Of a DNA stretch of 64,000 bases, positions 8,168 to 20,673 are shown in pieces. Below the pieces are notes generated by a model. The model had not been told where the DNA came from and made no database searches. It saw only the letters and a list, made by a program, of their open reading frames with translations. The DNA lies in the NCBI RefSeq assembly GCF_000934765.1, contig NZ_JYNN01000005.1, forward strand, positions 1 through 64,000, written 5' to 3'. How positions within the stretch are numbered: the first letter of the stretch is position 1; each line of letters begins with the position of its first letter. The translations under genes were made by a program, and so were the position numbers. This stretch comes from Thiomicrospira microaerophila (GTDB lineage: Bacteria; Pseudomonadota; Gammaproteobacteria; Thiomicrospirales; Thiomicrospiraceae).

Positions 8168-9034
8168 TTACCAGTAATGTAAAACTAAACCAATTAAGAC
8201 AACCAGGCCTGCCCAGTGATTTAGCTTAAAGGCTTCAAAGCACATTAAGGGGTCACGATCCTTAATCATCCACTGATGGTAACCAAACATCACTGCCACA
8301 GCCACTAGGCTCAGATAATAGATCAAACTGAGCGCATAGAGCAACCCTAACCAAACTAGCAGACCCAGCATGAGCCCTTGCAGCATGCCGATAATCAGCC
8401 GGTCATAGTCACCAAACAATACCGCTGTCGATTTAATCCCCACTTTTAAATCATCCTCCCGATCAGCCATCGCATAAAGCGTATCGTAGATCAGTGTCCA
8501 TACCAACACGATGGCAAACAACAACCAGGCCTGGTTAGGAATCTGGTTTTGTACCGCCGCAAAGCCCATCGGAATCGCCCAGGCAAAAGCCGCGCCGAGA
8601 AACAACTGTGGCCAATGGGTAAAACGCTTGGTAAAAGGATAAAGTGCCGCTAAGGCAACCGCACCCAGGGATAGAAATATCGTAAAGGGATTAAGCAGCA
8701 GCACAAGGCTAAAGCCAATCAAACAAAGCAATACAAAAAAAACCAACGCCTGCTTCGGCGAAATGATCCCTGTTGCTAATGGACGATGACAGGTGCGGGC
8801 CACCTCACCATCCCAATGGCGATCGGCATAATCATTAATTACGCAGCCTGCTGAGCGCATAATAATGGCACCCAAAATAAACACTAAAAGTACCAGGCCA
8901 GGTGGTTTACCTTCTGCCGCCAACCATAATGCCCAAAGCGCTGGCCAAAGCACCAAATAAATGCCGACGGGTTTATCCAAACGCATCAGCTGAATATAGG
9001 CATTGACCTTTGAGTTAGAACTCGCTGAAGACAT
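8168..9034 (-). CDS. ubiA: 4-hydroxybenzoate polyprenyltransferase UbiA
   Basis: 288 residues, typical for UbiA. First aspartate-rich motif NDYADRHWDGEV near residue 67, second motif DTLYAMADREDD near residue 185, in a protein of about 8-9 transmembrane helices. It attaches the polyprenyl tail to 4-hydroxybenzoate in ubiquinone synthesis at the inner membrane. Its start overlaps the preceding 84-residue gene by 20 bp. A perfect AACCAGGCCTGGTT lies at 8523-8536 and encodes Asn-Gln-Ala-Trp in a hydrophobic helix (IPNQAWLLFAIV). Confidence 0.93.
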   Translation of the reverse strand: MSSASSNSKVNAYIQLMRLDKPVGIYLVLWPALWALWLAAEGKPPGLVLLVFILGAIIMRSAGCVINDYADRHWDGEVARTCHRPLATGIISPKQALVFFVLLCLIGFSLVLLLNPFTIFLSLGAVALAALYPFTKRFTHWPQLFLGAAFAWAIPMGFAAVQNQIPNQAWLLFAIVLVWTLIYDTLYAMADREDDLKVGIKSTAVLFGDYDRLIIGMLQGLMLGLLVWLGLLYALSLIYYLSLVAVAVMFGYHQWMIKDRDPLMCFEAFKLNHWAGLVVLIGLVLHYW

Positions 9035-9269
9035 GCGTATAGCCCATTTGTTTTAACCAAGCAATGCCCAAAGGGCTGGCTTCGATTTCATAGCTAATTT
9101 CATTGTAACGTTCACTGTGATGCAAGGTAATTTTAGCCTTGTCTTTTTCCCAGGTTGACATCACCGTCCAACCCATTAAGTGACTTTGACCGCCATCAAA
9201 CCCAGTACGCTCCCAGCCTTGCTCGGCTAACTGCTGTTGAATTTGCTGATATTGCTGCTCTGTTAACAT
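9015..9269 (-). CDS. Small hypothetical protein
   Basis: 84 residues, soluble, with no family I recognise. Composition is rich in Gln at the N-terminus (QQYQQIQQQ), followed by alternating aromatic and polar residues suggesting beta strands (HLMGWTVMSTWEKDKAKITLHHSE). It lies 9 bp after glmU and overlaps ubiA by 20 bp, so it is expected to be translated within a glmU-orf-ubiA transcript. The tight spacing supports it as a real gene. Confidence 0.65.
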   Translation of the reverse strand: MLTEQQYQQIQQQLAEQGWERTGFDGGQSHLMGWTVMSTWEKDKAKITLHHSERYNEISYEIEASPLGIAWLKQMGYTHVFSEF

Positions 9270-9278
9270 ACGTACCCT

Positions 9279-10646
9279 TTAGGATTTTTTAACTGGCTTC
9301 TGCCAACCTTTTATCGTCAACTGCTTAGCGCGACTTAGGGTTAGCTCACCCTGTGGCGCCGTTTTCGTAATCGTCGAACCGGCACCAATGGTTGCATCAT
9401 CTTCAATCGTAACGGGCGCAACCAATTGCGTATCCGAGCCAACAAACACCCGGTCACCAATAATAGTTTGGTGTTTATTAACACCGTCATAATTACAGGT
9501 AATGGTGCCCGCACCGATATTCACGCCAGCGCCCATTTGGGTATCACCAATATAACTAAGATGGTTGACCTTAGACCCCTGAGCAATACACGACTTTTTA
9601 ACTTCAACAAAATTTCCGATATGAACCTGATCAGCAAGCTCCGTATCCGGACGAAGACGCGCATAGGGGCCAATCTGACAAGCCGCACCGACCTTAGCCT
9701 GCTCCAGATGACTAAAAGGCTTAATATGTGTGCCTTGTGCAATTTCAACATCTTTTAGAACACAATTAGCGCCAATCTTAACGCCATCCGCTAATTTAAC
9801 CTGACCCTCAAAGACCACATTAACATCAATTTCAACATCCTGACCAATTTCAACCTGACCACGAATATCAATTCTTCGTGCGTCAATAAGCGTTGCGCCC
9901 TGCTCCATCAACAAGCAGGCCTGCTGATATTGATATTGACGCTCTAAATCCTGTAGCTGGACTTTATTGTTCACGCCCAAAACTTCAATTTCATCACTAG
10001 GTGAACAGGTCTGAACCTGAAAACCATCCGCCACCGCTTTAGCGATAATATCAGTAAGATAATACTCACCTTGTGCATTGTCATTGCTGAGGTGCGCTAA
10101 CCAACCAAAAAGCTGCTGACCCTGCACCGCCATAATGCCCGTATTGACTTCTTGAATCGCTAATTGAGCATCACTCGCGTCTTTTTGTTCGACAATCTGT
10201 TCTACTCTACCCTCCAGATTCCTGACTATACGACCATAGCCAGTCGGATTCGCTAAAGGGATCGTCAACAATGCAAGTGGGTGTGATTCGTCCAGCAATG
10301 ACAAGAGCATTTCTAATGTTTCAGGCTGGGTTAAAGGCACATCTCCATATAAAATTAACACCTGATCATGTGCAGTAATGAAGGATTCAGCTTGCTGCAC
10401 AGCATGCCCCGTACCTAACTGCTCAGTTTGCATACACCAAACAAGGTTAGGCTCAACCAGTGCCTGCTTAACAAGCTCGGCACCATGACCAATCACGCCA
10501 ATGATTTGTTCTGGCTGCAATTGTTCAGCCCTATGAATAACATGCCATAACAATGGTTTTGCCGCTAAAGGCTGCAAAACTTTTGGCAAGCTAGAACGCA
10601 TCCTTGTTCCTTTGCCTGCAGCTAAAATAACAACTTTTAAACCCAT
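9279..10646 (-). CDS. glmU: Bifunctional UDP-GlcNAc pyrophosphorylase / GlcN-1-P acetyltransferase GlmU
   Basis: 455 residues from the ATG at 10646, which has GGAG seven bases upstream; an earlier in-frame start would add 15 unrelated residues. The N-terminal uridyltransferase domain (about 1-228) begins [20 protein letters not shown]. The C-terminal left-handed beta helix (about 250-440) has hexapeptide repeats and the acetyltransferase segment [23 protein letters not shown]. It makes UDP-GlcNAc for peptidoglycan and LPS. GlmS, an earlier step, is encoded at 38.9 kb. Confidence 0.96.
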   Translation of the reverse strand: MGLKVVILAAGKGTRMRSSLPKVLQPLAAKPLLWHVIHRAEQLQPEQIIGVIGHGAELVKQALVEPNLVWCMQTEQLGTGHAVQQAESFITAHDQVLILYGDVPLTQPETLEMLLSLLDESHPLALLTIPLANPTGYGRIVRNLEGRVEQIVEQKDASDAQLAIQEVNTGIMAVQGQQLFGWLAHLSNDNAQGEYYLTDIIAKAVADGFQVQTCSPSDEIEVLGVNNKVQLQDLERQYQYQQACLLMEQGATLIDARRIDIRGQVEIGQDVEIDVNVVFEGQVKLADGVKIGANCVLKDVEIAQGTHIKPFSHLEQAKVGAACQIGPYARLRPDTELADQVHIGNFVEVKKSCIAQGSKVNHLSYIGDTQMGAGVNIGAGTITCNYDGVNKHQTIIGDRVFVGSDTQLVAPVTIEDDATIGAGSTITKTAPQGELTLSRAKQLTIKGWQKPVKKS

Positions 10647-10658
10647 AGTATTTCTCCA

Positions 10659-10717
10659 ATTTAATCTTAAGCATTTTAAAGCAGTTATCACAAACAGTAA
10701 AACGCTTAAGATTAAAT
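10659..10717. repeat. Inverted repeat upstream of glmU
   Basis: ATTTAATCTTAAGC at 10659-10672 is exactly inverted as GCTTAAGATTAAAT at 10704-10717. The right arm includes the left target duplication of the adjacent insertion element. It overlaps the region where the glmU promoter should lie. Confidence 0.6.
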
Positions 10718-10922
10718 CAGGGCAAACGCATCTAAAGTAAATAATAAATCAACAATTTACAACCAGCTCTCGCTCCCACGTTGAACGTGGGAGCGCCTTG
10801 GACTTGGGTTTGATCGCTATTTCAGAGGTTAAATCGGTCTGCATTCCCACGCACAGCGTGGGAACGAGGTTAATCATTCCTATCGCTATGATTTTTACGA
10901 TTATTTAGATGCGTTTACCCTG
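10718..10922. mobile_element. Non-autonomous insertion element (MITE-like), copy A
   Basis: 205-bp element filling most of the gene-free stretch between glmU and atpC. Terminal inverted repeats are CAGGGCAAACGCATCTAAA on the left and its near-exact inverse (CAGGGTAAACGCATCTAAA) on the right. A 10-bp direct repeat AAGATTAAAT flanks it at 10708-10717 and 10923-10932, a target duplication. Inside are two strong hairpins (CTCCCACGTTGAACGTGGGAG and TTCCCACGCACAGCGTGGGAA). There is no coding frame. A second copy lies in the opposite orientation at 60954-61344. Confidence 0.85.
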
Positions 10923-10950
10923 AAGATTAAATAGAATTAAATGTTGAACA

Positions 10951-10978
10951 AAAAAAAAGCGCCTTGCGGCGCTTTTTC
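10951..10978 (-). terminator. Rho-independent terminator of the atp operon
   Basis: Stem AGCGCC/GGCGCT with loop TTGC, flanked by A-run and T-run on both sides, so it can act in both directions. It lies 13 bases past the atpC stop. Confidence 0.85.
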
Positions 10979-10990
10979 TTGGGGAGGATA

Positions 10991-11425
10991 TTATGCCATC
11001 CCAGTTTTTTGCAAACGCTCACGTAATTTTGTGATTGTTTGAATTTGGGCAACCGCTTCAGCGAGTTCAACTTGCGCACGCGCAATATCAACTTCACTTT
11101 TCACGTTTTCCATTGCATCCTCAGCACGTTGTTTTGCTTCAGCTGCTAGTGATTCATCCAAGTCATGCGAACGAACACAAGTGTCAGCTAAAATAGTTAC
11201 AACATGAGGCTGCACTTCAATAGTACCGCTATTAATGTAATATGAATCTTCTTCATCACCACTCTTAACACGTACTTCACCAGGCTTTAACTGGCTCAAA
11301 AACTGGGTATGAAGAGGAAGGATACCAACCTCTCCATTGGCAGCCTGTGCGAAAAGCATATCGGCTTTTCCTGAGAAAATCTCACCTTCCGCACTTACGA
11401 TATCTACTTGCATAGAGACTGCCAT
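10991..11425 (-). CDS. atpC: ATP synthase F1 subunit epsilon
   Basis: 144 residues. N-terminal beta sandwich (MQVDIVSAEGEIFSGKADMLFAQAANGEVGILPLHTQFL) followed by a C-terminal helical hairpin. Couples the central stalk to the c-ring and limits ATP hydrolysis. Last gene of the atp operon, 6 bp after atpD, followed by a strong terminator. Confidence 0.96.
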   Translation of the reverse strand: MAVSMQVDIVSAEGEIFSGKADMLFAQAANGEVGILPLHTQFLSQLKPGEVRVKSGDEEDSYYINSGTIEVQPHVVTILADTCVRSHDLDESLAAEAKQRAEDAMENVKSEVDIARAQVELAEAVAQIQTITKLRERLQKTGMA

Positions 11426-11431
11426 GACCTA

Positions 11432-12841
<1,410 letters not shown>

Positions 12842-13702
12842 CTAGACTGCAGAAGCACCTGCAACAATCTCTGACAGCTCTTGTGTAATCGCTGCTTGAC
12901 GAGCTTTGTTGTAAGCAAGTTGTAGCTCTTTAATCATCTTGCCAGCATTGTCAGACGCACTCTTCATGGCGACCATACGGGCTGATTGTTCACAGGCCAC
13001 GTTTTCAACAACTGCACCAAAAACACTACTTTCAACATAACGAACCATCAAGGTATCCAGTGCTTCTTTAGCATCTGGTTCATAGAGATAGTCCCAATGT
13101 GTTGCATTTTTGTCCTCCTCAATAACCAGAGGAACAAGTTGTTCGATTGCTACGTTCTGTGACATGGCAGATAAAAACTGATTCGATGCAATGTGAACTG
13201 CATCAATATCACCATTTTCGAAACGATCAAGCATTACCTTGATTGTTCCTACTAGGTCACTGATATGAGGTGAATCACCCAAATCAGCTTTAGAAGCAAC
13301 AACGTTCCCACCAAAATGTTTAAAGAAAGCCAAAGCCTTTTTACCAATTAAGGCTAATTCGACTTCTACATTTTGCTCTTTCCAAACTTTAAGCTGTTTT
13401 AGTGTTTTACGGAATAGGTTGGTATTTAAACCACCACATAAACCACGATCAGACGAAACAACGATCAATCCAACACGTTTTACGGGACGATCAAGAGTAA
13501 ACGGATGTTTGTACTCATGATGGGCACCTGCAACGTGGCCAATTACGCGTTTCACCTTTTCAACATAGGGGCGCGTCGCGGTCATGCGTGCTTGCGCTTT
13601 ACGCATTTTCGACGCGGCCACCATTTCCATGGCTTTGGTGATTTTTTGGGTATTTTTTACTGACGCGATTTGCGTCCGTATTTCTTTACTACCGCCTGCC
13701 AT
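12842..13702 (-). CDS. atpG: ATP synthase F1 subunit gamma
   Basis: 286 residues from the ATG at 13702, with GAGGG seven bases upstream; a TTG two codons earlier is less likely. N-terminal coiled-coil segment [31 protein letters not shown] and C-terminal helix with [14 protein letters not shown] form the rotating shaft. A Rossmann-like middle domain includes [17 protein letters not shown]. Between atpA and atpD as in other Proteobacteria. Confidence 0.97.
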   Translation of the reverse strand: MAGGSKEIRTQIASVKNTQKITKAMEMVAASKMRKAQARMTATRPYVEKVKRVIGHVAGAHHEYKHPFTLDRPVKRVGLIVVSSDRGLCGGLNTNLFRKTLKQLKVWKEQNVEVELALIGKKALAFFKHFGGNVVASKADLGDSPHISDLVGTIKVMLDRFENGDIDAVHIASNQFLSAMSQNVAIEQLVPLVIEEDKNATHWDYLYEPDAKEALDTLMVRYVESSVFGAVVENVACEQSARMVAMKSASDNAGKMIKELQLAYNKARQAAITQELSEIVAGASAV

Positions 13703-13714
13703 GGTCAATCCCTC

Positions 13715-15256
13715 TTAGTAAACGCCGGTTGATTTGAATGACGTAATACCAGCTTTAACACCAGTAATAATTTCATCATTCCAGTCACCCTTAACGTTGA
13801 TTTTAGCCATTAAGTCAGCTTGTGAAGAGTTCATGTAAGCGTGAAGCGCGGCTTCAAAATCACCTATTTTCTCAACATCAACATCATCAAGGAAACCTTC
13901 GTTAGCGGCATACAGAGAAACAGCCATTTCAGCAATAGTTAGAGGCATAAATTGTCTCTGCTTCATCAGCTCAGTAACACGCTTACCACGTTCTAGCTGG
14001 GCTTTAGTTGCTGAGTCTAGGTCAGATGCAAACTGAGCAAATGCAGCTAGCTCACGATACTGGGCTAGGTCAAGACGAATACCGCCACCTAGTTTCTTGA
14101 TCGCTTTAGTTTGAGCAGCACCACCAACACGAGATACAGATAGACCAGCGTTAATCGCAGGACGGATACCCTTCGCAAACAAACCTGTTTCCAAGAAAAT
14201 CTGACCATCTGTGATCGAGATTACGTTGGTCGGTACGAATGCAGATACGTCACCCGCTTGGGTTTCGATAATCGGTAGCGCCGTTAAAGAACCAGTCTTA
14301 CCTTTTACTTCACCGTTGGTGAAAGCTTCAACATACTCTTCGCTAACACGAGAAGCACGCTCAAGTAAACGAGAGTGAAGATAAAATACGTCACCAGGGA
14401 AAGCTTCGCGACCTGGTGGACGACGTAATAACAATGAAATTTGACGGTAAGCTTGTGCTTGTTTAGTCAAATCATCATAGATAATTAACGCGTCTTCACC
14501 ACGGTCACGATAGTATTCACCCATCGCACAGCCAGCATAAGCCGCTAAGAACTGTAATGCAGCAGGATCTGATGCATTCGCGGCCACAACAATGGTGTTT
14601 TCCATTGCGCCGTATTCTTCTAGCTTGCGTACAATGTTGTTTACAGTAGAGGCTTTCTGGCCCATCGCTACGTAAACACATTTGATGCCTGTATCTTTCT
14701 GGCTGATTACCGCATCAATCGCGATAGCTGTTTTACCCGTCTGGCGGTCACCGATAATCAACTCACGCTGACCACGACCCACAGGAATCATCGAGTCAAT
14801 AGACTTGATACCGGTCATCATCGGCTGATCAACAGACTTACGATCGATTACACCGGGTGCTATACGCTCGATAGGCGAGCTCAATTTAGTATCAATTGGA
14901 CCTTTGCCATCAATTGGACGACCTAAACCGTCAACAACACGGCCCATTAACTCTGGACCAACCGGTACTTCTAAAATACGTCCTGTACAGGTAACTTTGT
15001 CACCTTCAGAAATGTGTTCATATTCACCTAGAACAACCACACCTACAGAATCACGCTCAAGGTTAAGCGCCATACCAAAGGTTTGTTCGTCAAACTGAAC
15101 CATCTCACCATACATCACATCTGACACGCCGTGGATTAGCGCGATACCGTCAGCTATACTGACTACAGTACCTTCACTACCAGACTCGGCAGTGACCTCA
15201 AAACCCGCGATGCGGTTTTTGATCAAGTTACTGATTTCAGAGGGATTCAATTGCAT
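13715..15256 (-). CDS. atpA: ATP synthase F1 subunit alpha
   Basis: 513 residues from the ATG at 15256 (GAGAGGAA ribosome site); the frame opens five codons earlier but [13 protein letters not shown] is the family start. Non-catalytic nucleotide site with Walker A GDRQTGKT. The arginine finger region is in the C-terminal half ([19 protein letters not shown]...[18 protein letters not shown]). Lies 15 bp after atpH. Confidence 0.98.
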   Translation of the reverse strand: MQLNPSEISNLIKNRIAGFEVTAESGSEGTVVSIADGIALIHGVSDVMYGEMVQFDEQTFGMALNLERDSVGVVVLGEYEHISEGDKVTCTGRILEVPVGPELMGRVVDGLGRPIDGKGPIDTKLSSPIERIAPGVIDRKSVDQPMMTGIKSIDSMIPVGRGQRELIIGDRQTGKTAIAIDAVISQKDTGIKCVYVAMGQKASTVNNIVRKLEEYGAMENTIVVAANASDPAALQFLAAYAGCAMGEYYRDRGEDALIIYDDLTKQAQAYRQISLLLRRPPGREAFPGDVFYLHSRLLERASRVSEEYVEAFTNGEVKGKTGSLTALPIIETQAGDVSAFVPTNVISITDGQIFLETGLFAKGIRPAINAGLSVSRVGGAAQTKAIKKLGGGIRLDLAQYRELAAFAQFASDLDSATKAQLERGKRVTELMKQRQFMPLTIAEMAVSLYAANEGFLDDVDVEKIGDFEAALHAYMNSSQADLMAKINVKGDWNDEIITGVKAGITSFKSTGVY

Positions 15257-15271
15257 GTGTCTTCCTCTCAA

Positions 15272-15808
15272 TTAATTGGCTATTGCTGCACGAAGTTTTT
15301 GTAGTTGCGTATGAGCTGTGTTATCAATAACCCAGTCACCCACTTTAATACGAAGACCAGAAACCAATGTTTTATCTACTTGGTAATCTATATCTACCTG
15401 CGCATTAAACTTCGAATTTAAAGCAGCACTTAATTTACTTTTTTGCTCAACCGTAGGTTCTAACGCAGAAACTACGTAGGCTTGAACGCGTTTATCTTCT
15501 GCCGTTTTAAGCTGCCCAAAAATTTGAGCAACCTGACCAACAGCATTTAAACGTCCATTTTCAGCCATTGCATTCAACAGATTTTTGGCTTGTGTTGTTA
15601 AATCTGCACCTAGAATACCTGCAAAAACAGATACCTTGTTTTCATTTGAAACACTAGGATTGGCAATCAGTTTTGCCATTACAGCATCACTGGCAATCAA
15701 TGCCAGATTATTTAACAAATCAGACCATTGGCTTAGCTTGTTTTGCTCTTTAGCATAACTAAAGGCAGCTTCTGCATAGGGTCGAGCGGTTGTGATTAAT
15801 TCTGCCAT
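15272..15808 (-). CDS. atpH: ATP synthase F1 subunit delta
   Basis: 178 residues. N-terminal helical bundle starting ITTARPYAEAAFSYAKEQ, C-terminal LVSGLRIKVGDWVIDNTAHTQL, the family signature. Peripheral stalk protein joining F1 to subunit b. Lies 10 bp after atpF. Confidence 0.96.
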   Translation of the reverse strand: MAELITTARPYAEAAFSYAKEQNKLSQWSDLLNNLALIASDAVMAKLIANPSVSNENKVSVFAGILGADLTTQAKNLLNAMAENGRLNAVGQVAQIFGQLKTAEDKRVQAYVVSALEPTVEQKSKLSAALNSKFNAQVDIDYQVDKTLVSGLRIKVGDWVIDNTAHTQLQKLRAAIAN

Positions 15809-15818
15809 CGCATTATCC

Positions 15819-16289
15819 TTAGATTTGTTTTACTAAGGTATCAAGCATCTCATTATGAGCCTTAGCATCGACTTCTTTGTTCAGGATTTTTTCAGCACCT
15901 GATACAACCAAAGCGGCGACTTCTTTACGAAGCTGCTCTCTAGCTCGGCTAATTTCTTGCTCAACATCTGCCTGGGCGGCCGCTTTAATGCGCTCTGCTT
16001 CTTCTGCAGCCTTTACTTTCGCATCTTCTACGATTTCAGTACTGCGTTTTTCAGCTTGACTTAGCACATTTTGCGCTTGAACTTTAGCATCTTTCAACAC
16101 GTCTTTTGCGCGTTGTTCTGCTAACTCAAGTTCATGCTTGCCTTTTTCTGCTGCAGAAAGACCATCAGCAATACGCTTTTGACGATCTTCCATAAGCTTA
16201 GACATTGGCCCCCACAGCACCTTATTCACGAACCAGATCAATAACACAAAGGTTATAATCTGGATGATTAGGGTTGCATTTATACTCAC
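15819..16289 (-). CDS. atpF: ATP synthase Fo subunit b
   Basis: 156 residues. One N-terminal transmembrane helix ([31 protein letters not shown]), then a long charged, alanine-rich coiled coil ([19 protein letters not shown]...). Forms the peripheral stalk as a dimer. A single atpF gene is present, with no b' homolog. Confidence 0.96.
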   Translation of the reverse strand: MSINATLIIQIITFVLLIWFVNKVLWGPMSKLMEDRQKRIADGLSAAEKGKHELELAEQRAKDVLKDAKVQAQNVLSQAEKRSTEIVEDAKVKAAEEAERIKAAAQADVEQEISRAREQLRKEVAALVVSGAEKILNKEVDAKAHNEMLDTLVKQI

Positions 16290-16340
16290 GGTGGTTACCT
16301 CGTCATTCGTTGGTTAAAATTACAAATATCGACTATTAAA

Positions 16341-16631
16341 TTAAGCGCCGACAGCTGCTTGTAATGCACCTACGAATGGGTTAGCGAACAAGAACCACAT
16401 TGCGAATGCCAAGATAATGAACGGAAATGATTCCATAAGACCCGCGAAAATGAACATATTGGTCATTAATGCAGGACGCATTTCTGGTTGACGAGCAATG
16501 CCTTCCAATGTTTTAGAACAGATAAGACCCCAACCAATTGCAGAACCCATACCTGCAGCTGCCAAAATTACACCTACACCAATCGCAGTTGCGGCATAAA
16601 TATCAGCAATCATAGTAGCAGTTACTTCCAT
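16341..16631 (-). CDS. atpE: ATP synthase Fo subunit c
   Basis: 96-residue hairpin of two membrane helices joined by the polar loop GIARQPE. The ion-carrying carboxylate is a glutamate in FAGLMESFPFIILAF, followed by serine. In sodium-dependent rings the Glu-Ser pair works with a glutamine in helix 1. The matching helix 1 position here is tryptophan (SAIGWGLICSK), so proton coupling is the more likely reading. Slightly longer than E. coli AtpE (79) because of extra residues at both ends. Lies between atpB and atpF. Confidence 0.96.
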   Translation of the reverse strand: MEVTATMIADIYAATAIGVGVILAAAGMGSAIGWGLICSKTLEGIARQPEMRPALMTNMFIFAGLMESFPFIILAFAMWFLFANPFVGALQAAVGA

Positions 16632-16753
16632 TGACTTTCTCCTAAGTTTTTAAAGTTAAAGTTAAAAAAAGCTTTTTACCAAAACGGTAGGTGCGCTTAA
16701 ACCCTTTTTAACTGTCTAGCTTAGCCAGACAGTCTTTTTACAAAATCTATCTA

Positions 16754-17932
<1,179 letters not shown>

Positions 17933-17943
<11 letters not shown>

Positions 17944-18184
17944 CGGCGTCCTTTCTAATTTGTTCGGCTTTATCCATCTGCGCCATCATACGCTGCACTT
18001 TCTGAACCCCGCCAATTATACCAAGCAAACCGCACAGTAGCATAAAAATTGGCGTCGTCCCAGCCAAATAATCAATAAAGTAGCCGACAATAAACCCCGA
18101 AATAATCATCGATGCGTACATTTGACCTGAACCGATCATTAAAAAGTTCATTTTTTGCTTGGGTTTATTTTTTGTTGTGCTCAT
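17933..18184 (-). CDS. AtpZ/ATPase gene 1-type accessory protein
   Basis: 83 residues with two membrane helices (YASMIISGFIVGYFIDYL, PIFMLLCGLLGIIGGVQKV) and charged ends. Resembles the F0F1-ATPase gene 1 (AtpZ/AtpQ-like) family. First gene of the atp operon, overlapping atpI by 11 bp. Most gammaproteobacterial operons begin with a single atpI, so two accessory genes here are noteworthy. Confidence 0.75.
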
Positions 18185-18374
18185 TGTTTTCTTTTGTAAT
18201 TAAAAGGCTTGGAATCGATTCTTCCTGCATAAAGCTTGCACATATTATCCTTTCAGACATTTAATTGCTAGTCTGGTTTATGCTTATAAACAAATTTTTT
18301 TAATCGCCTCACCATAAATAGATGCACGCTAATTAAATACCACTATATGTTGTGGATTCGTTCAATAACTTTTT

Positions 18375-19253
18375 TTACATTTTGTTTTCTGCAAGGTGCA
18401 TTTTAGCTAAAATTTCATCCAGTTCTTCAAGGCTTGTATAACTCACCTCAAGGCGCCCACGCCCCTTAGCGGTCTGGGCTATTTTAACCTTCGCACCAAG
18501 CTGCTCAGACAACCTTTCTTGCAACGCTCTTACATTCGGCTCAATCTGCTTCTGGCGCTCGGCGCTTGCAGGTTGGCTTTGCGCTTGTTTAACCGCCTCT
18601 TCTATTTGGCGTACCGACCAAGACAGGTCTATGGCTTTTTGTGCAAACTTCAACTGCTGAGGCGCTGGTAGACTAATTAATGCGCGGGCATGCCCCATGG
18701 TCAGCATCCCATTGTGCATCCAGTCTTGGATAGGTTCTGGCAACTTAAGCAAACGCAACGCATTAGTGACCGACGCACGTGAACGCCCGATAATGTCGGC
18801 CACGGCTTGCTGTGTTAAATCAAAATCCTGAATAAGCTTATTTAAAGCTTGGGCCTCTTCTAAAGGCCCCAAGTCTTCACGCTGAATATTTTCAATCAAC
18901 GCCATCGCTAGGTTTTGCTGATTTTCAACCTCTCGCACAATCGCAGGCAAGCTATCCAGGCCTGCGATTTGAGCGGCACGCCAACGACGCTCACCAGCAA
19001 TCAGCTCATACTGCTCCTGTCCAGTCCACCTTACAATAATGGGCTGAATAACACCTTGAGACTTAATCGACTCCGCCAACTCCTGCAAAGCTTGCTCATC
19101 AAACCTTTGTCGCGGCTGGTATACTCCTGGACGAATTTGCGCTATAGGGAGTTTTTCAATTTTCCAATCACTTACTTGGCTCTCTGCTTTTTGCTTACCA
19201 CCGAGTAGCGCATGGATTCCACGCCCCCCCAGTCCAGACTGTTTTTTTGCCAC
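18375..19253 (-). CDS. parB: Chromosome partitioning protein ParB
   Basis: 292 residues, GTG start with AAGGAT seven bases upstream. N-terminal GLGGRGIHALLGG. The CTPase/ParB box region holds LPIAQIRPGVYQPRQRF and the arginine-rich motif LIAGERRWRAAQ. The DNA-binding helix-turn-helix is TQQAVADIIGRSRASVTNALRLLKLP. A C-terminal dimer domain follows. Loads on parS as a CTP-dependent clamp. A matching parS is at 59925-59940. Lies 15 bp after parA. Confidence 0.96.
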   Translation of the reverse strand: MAKKQSGLGGRGIHALLGGKQKAESQVSDWKIEKLPIAQIRPGVYQPRQRFDEQALQELAESIKSQGVIQPIIVRWTGQEQYELIAGERRWRAAQIAGLDSLPAIVREVENQQNLAMALIENIQREDLGPLEEAQALNKLIQDFDLTQQAVADIIGRSRASVTNALRLLKLPEPIQDWMHNGMLTMGHARALISLPAPQQLKFAQKAIDLSWSVRQIEEAVKQAQSQPASAERQKQIEPNVRALQERLSEQLGAKVKIAQTAKGRGRLEVSYTSLEELDEILAKMHLAENKM

Positions 19254-19268
19254 ACCCGTATCCTTTTA

Positions 19269-20036
19269 CTAAATTCGTAACTTTCTTACCACTTCATTAG
19301 CCAGTGCTAAATAGGCCATCGCGCCCGTTGAGTTCGCATCATAATCAATGATCGACTCCCCATAACTTGGTGCCTCAGCTAACCTAATATTGCGTGGAAT
19401 AATCGTTTGCAACACCTTCATGCCAAAATGCGCCACTAACTCATTAGACACATCATTTGCTAGATTATTTCTTCGGTCATGCATGGTTCGCAACAATCCA
19501 TCAACCTGTAAGCCTGGATTAAGACCTTGCTGAATAGTTTGCAAAGTATCCATCAATGCCGACAGCCCCTCAAGTGCAAAATATTCACATTGCACCGGCA
19601 CCAATACACCATCGGCCGCGACTAATGCATTTAAGGTGAGCATATTAAGCGTCGGCGCACAATCGATCAATATCACATCATAGTTTTGCCTAATAGACTT
19701 CAATGCCTTACGCAAGTGCTTAGGCCCCTTCTCCTGGTCAAGCAAAGCCACCTCCGCACCGGTCAAATCACCATTCGCTGCAATAAGATCAAGATTGGAC
19801 TGCGCTAAATGCAAAACAACATCTTTTGCCTTTGCTTCCAGCATCAACAAGTCATACGCGGAATGGGTTAACTGATCCTTTTCCACTCCGAGCGCCACTG
19901 TTGTATTGCCTTGCGGATCAAGGTCAATCACCAGCACTTTCTTTTCTAAGCGTGCTAAGCAAGCCGCCAAATTAACGCTCGTTGTAGTTTTACCTACACC
20001 GCCTTTCTGATTTGCAATCGCCATGACTCTAGCCAT
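19269..20036 (-). CDS. parA: Chromosome partitioning ATPase ParA
   Basis: 255 residues. Deviant Walker A KGGVGKTTT with the signature lysine in IANQKGGVGKTTTSVNLAA, Walker A' VLVIDLDPQGNTT, Walker B DVILIDCAPTLNML. Chromosomal (Soj-type) ParA, no N-terminal DNA-binding extension. Works with ParB to separate origins. Ends 15 bp before parB; starts 4 bp after rsmG. Confidence 0.96.
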   Translation of the reverse strand: MARVMAIANQKGGVGKTTTSVNLAACLARLEKKVLVIDLDPQGNTTVALGVEKDQLTHSAYDLLMLEAKAKDVVLHLAQSNLDLIAANGDLTGAEVALLDQEKGPKHLRKALKSIRQNYDVILIDCAPTLNMLTLNALVAADGVLVPVQCEYFALEGLSALMDTLQTIQQGLNPGLQVDGLLRTMHDRRNNLANDVSNELVAHFGMKVLQTIIPRNIRLAEAPSYGESIIDYDANSTGAMAYLALANEVVRKLRI

Positions 20037-20040
20037 TGTC

Positions 20041-20673
20041 TCACTCTCCTTGTCTACGCATGGCGACTAAATAGCGTGCCGCATCCAAGCCCGGCACACA
20101 CAACGCAATAGTTTTCTCGACCACAAGGCCAAGCGGTAAAGTTTTCATTTCTTCATCCAAGTTTTGAGACTTCATCGCCCACCAGCAACCCTTTTCTGCT
20201 AACAAAGGTTCCGTGATCGCGACAAAATTATCCAGTGCGGTAAAGGCACGTGAAATGATGGCTTCATATTGCTTATCATGCTCTTCCACGCGCTGATGAA
20301 AAACCTCAATATTATCAAGACCAAGCTGCGCTTTAACTTGCACCAAGAAGCGGGTCTTTTTCTCATTACTATCCAATAAGGCAACGGGCATAGCTGGTAA
20401 CATAATCGCCAAGGGGATACCTGGCAAGCCTCCGCCTGTGCCCACATCAATTAGGTTAGCTGGCGCGGCATCAGCGATAGCCGGCACAACCGCTAAACTG
20501 TCAAAAATGTGCTTAACCAGCATTTGCTCAGGTTCACGAATCGCACTGAGGTTATAGACCTTATTCCACTTTTGCAACAAATCCAAATAAGCCAATAATT
20601 GTGAGCAGGCCTGGTCAGTTAAATTCAAGCCTAGCTGCGCGGCGCCTTGTTTTAATTGTTGTTCAAGCGTCAC
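20041..20673 (-). CDS. rsmG: 16S rRNA (guanine527-N7)-methyltransferase RsmG
   Basis: 210 residues from a GTG at 20673 preceded by GAGG; an ATG at 20706 would add 11 residues and overlap mnmG by 44 bp. SAM-binding motif [17 protein letters not shown], then [14 protein letters not shown]. Methylates G527 of 16S rRNA. The gene order mnmG-rsmG-parA-parB is the common one near bacterial origins. Confidence 0.93.
   Translation of the reverse strand: MTLEQQLKQGAAQLGLNLTDQACSQLLAYLDLLQKWNKVYNLSAIREPEQMLVKHIFDSLAVVPAIADAAPANLIDVGTGGGLPGIPLAIMLPAMPVALLDSNEKKTRFLVQVKAQLGLDNIEVFHQRVEEHDKQYEAIISRAFTALDNFVAITEPLLAEKGCWWAMKSQNLDEEMKTLPLGLVVEKTIALCVPGLDAARYLVAMRRQGE

Noticed and set aside
10718-10922. Short tandem hairpins considered as a CRISPR array
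   Set aside because: Hairpins are single and different, with no regular repeat-spacer pattern; they belong to an insertion element.
19580-20035. Possibility that ParA/ParB are plasmid-type
   Set aside because: Gene order mnmG-rsmG-parA-parB, the Soj-type ParA without extension and the parS consensus all fit the chromosomal system.
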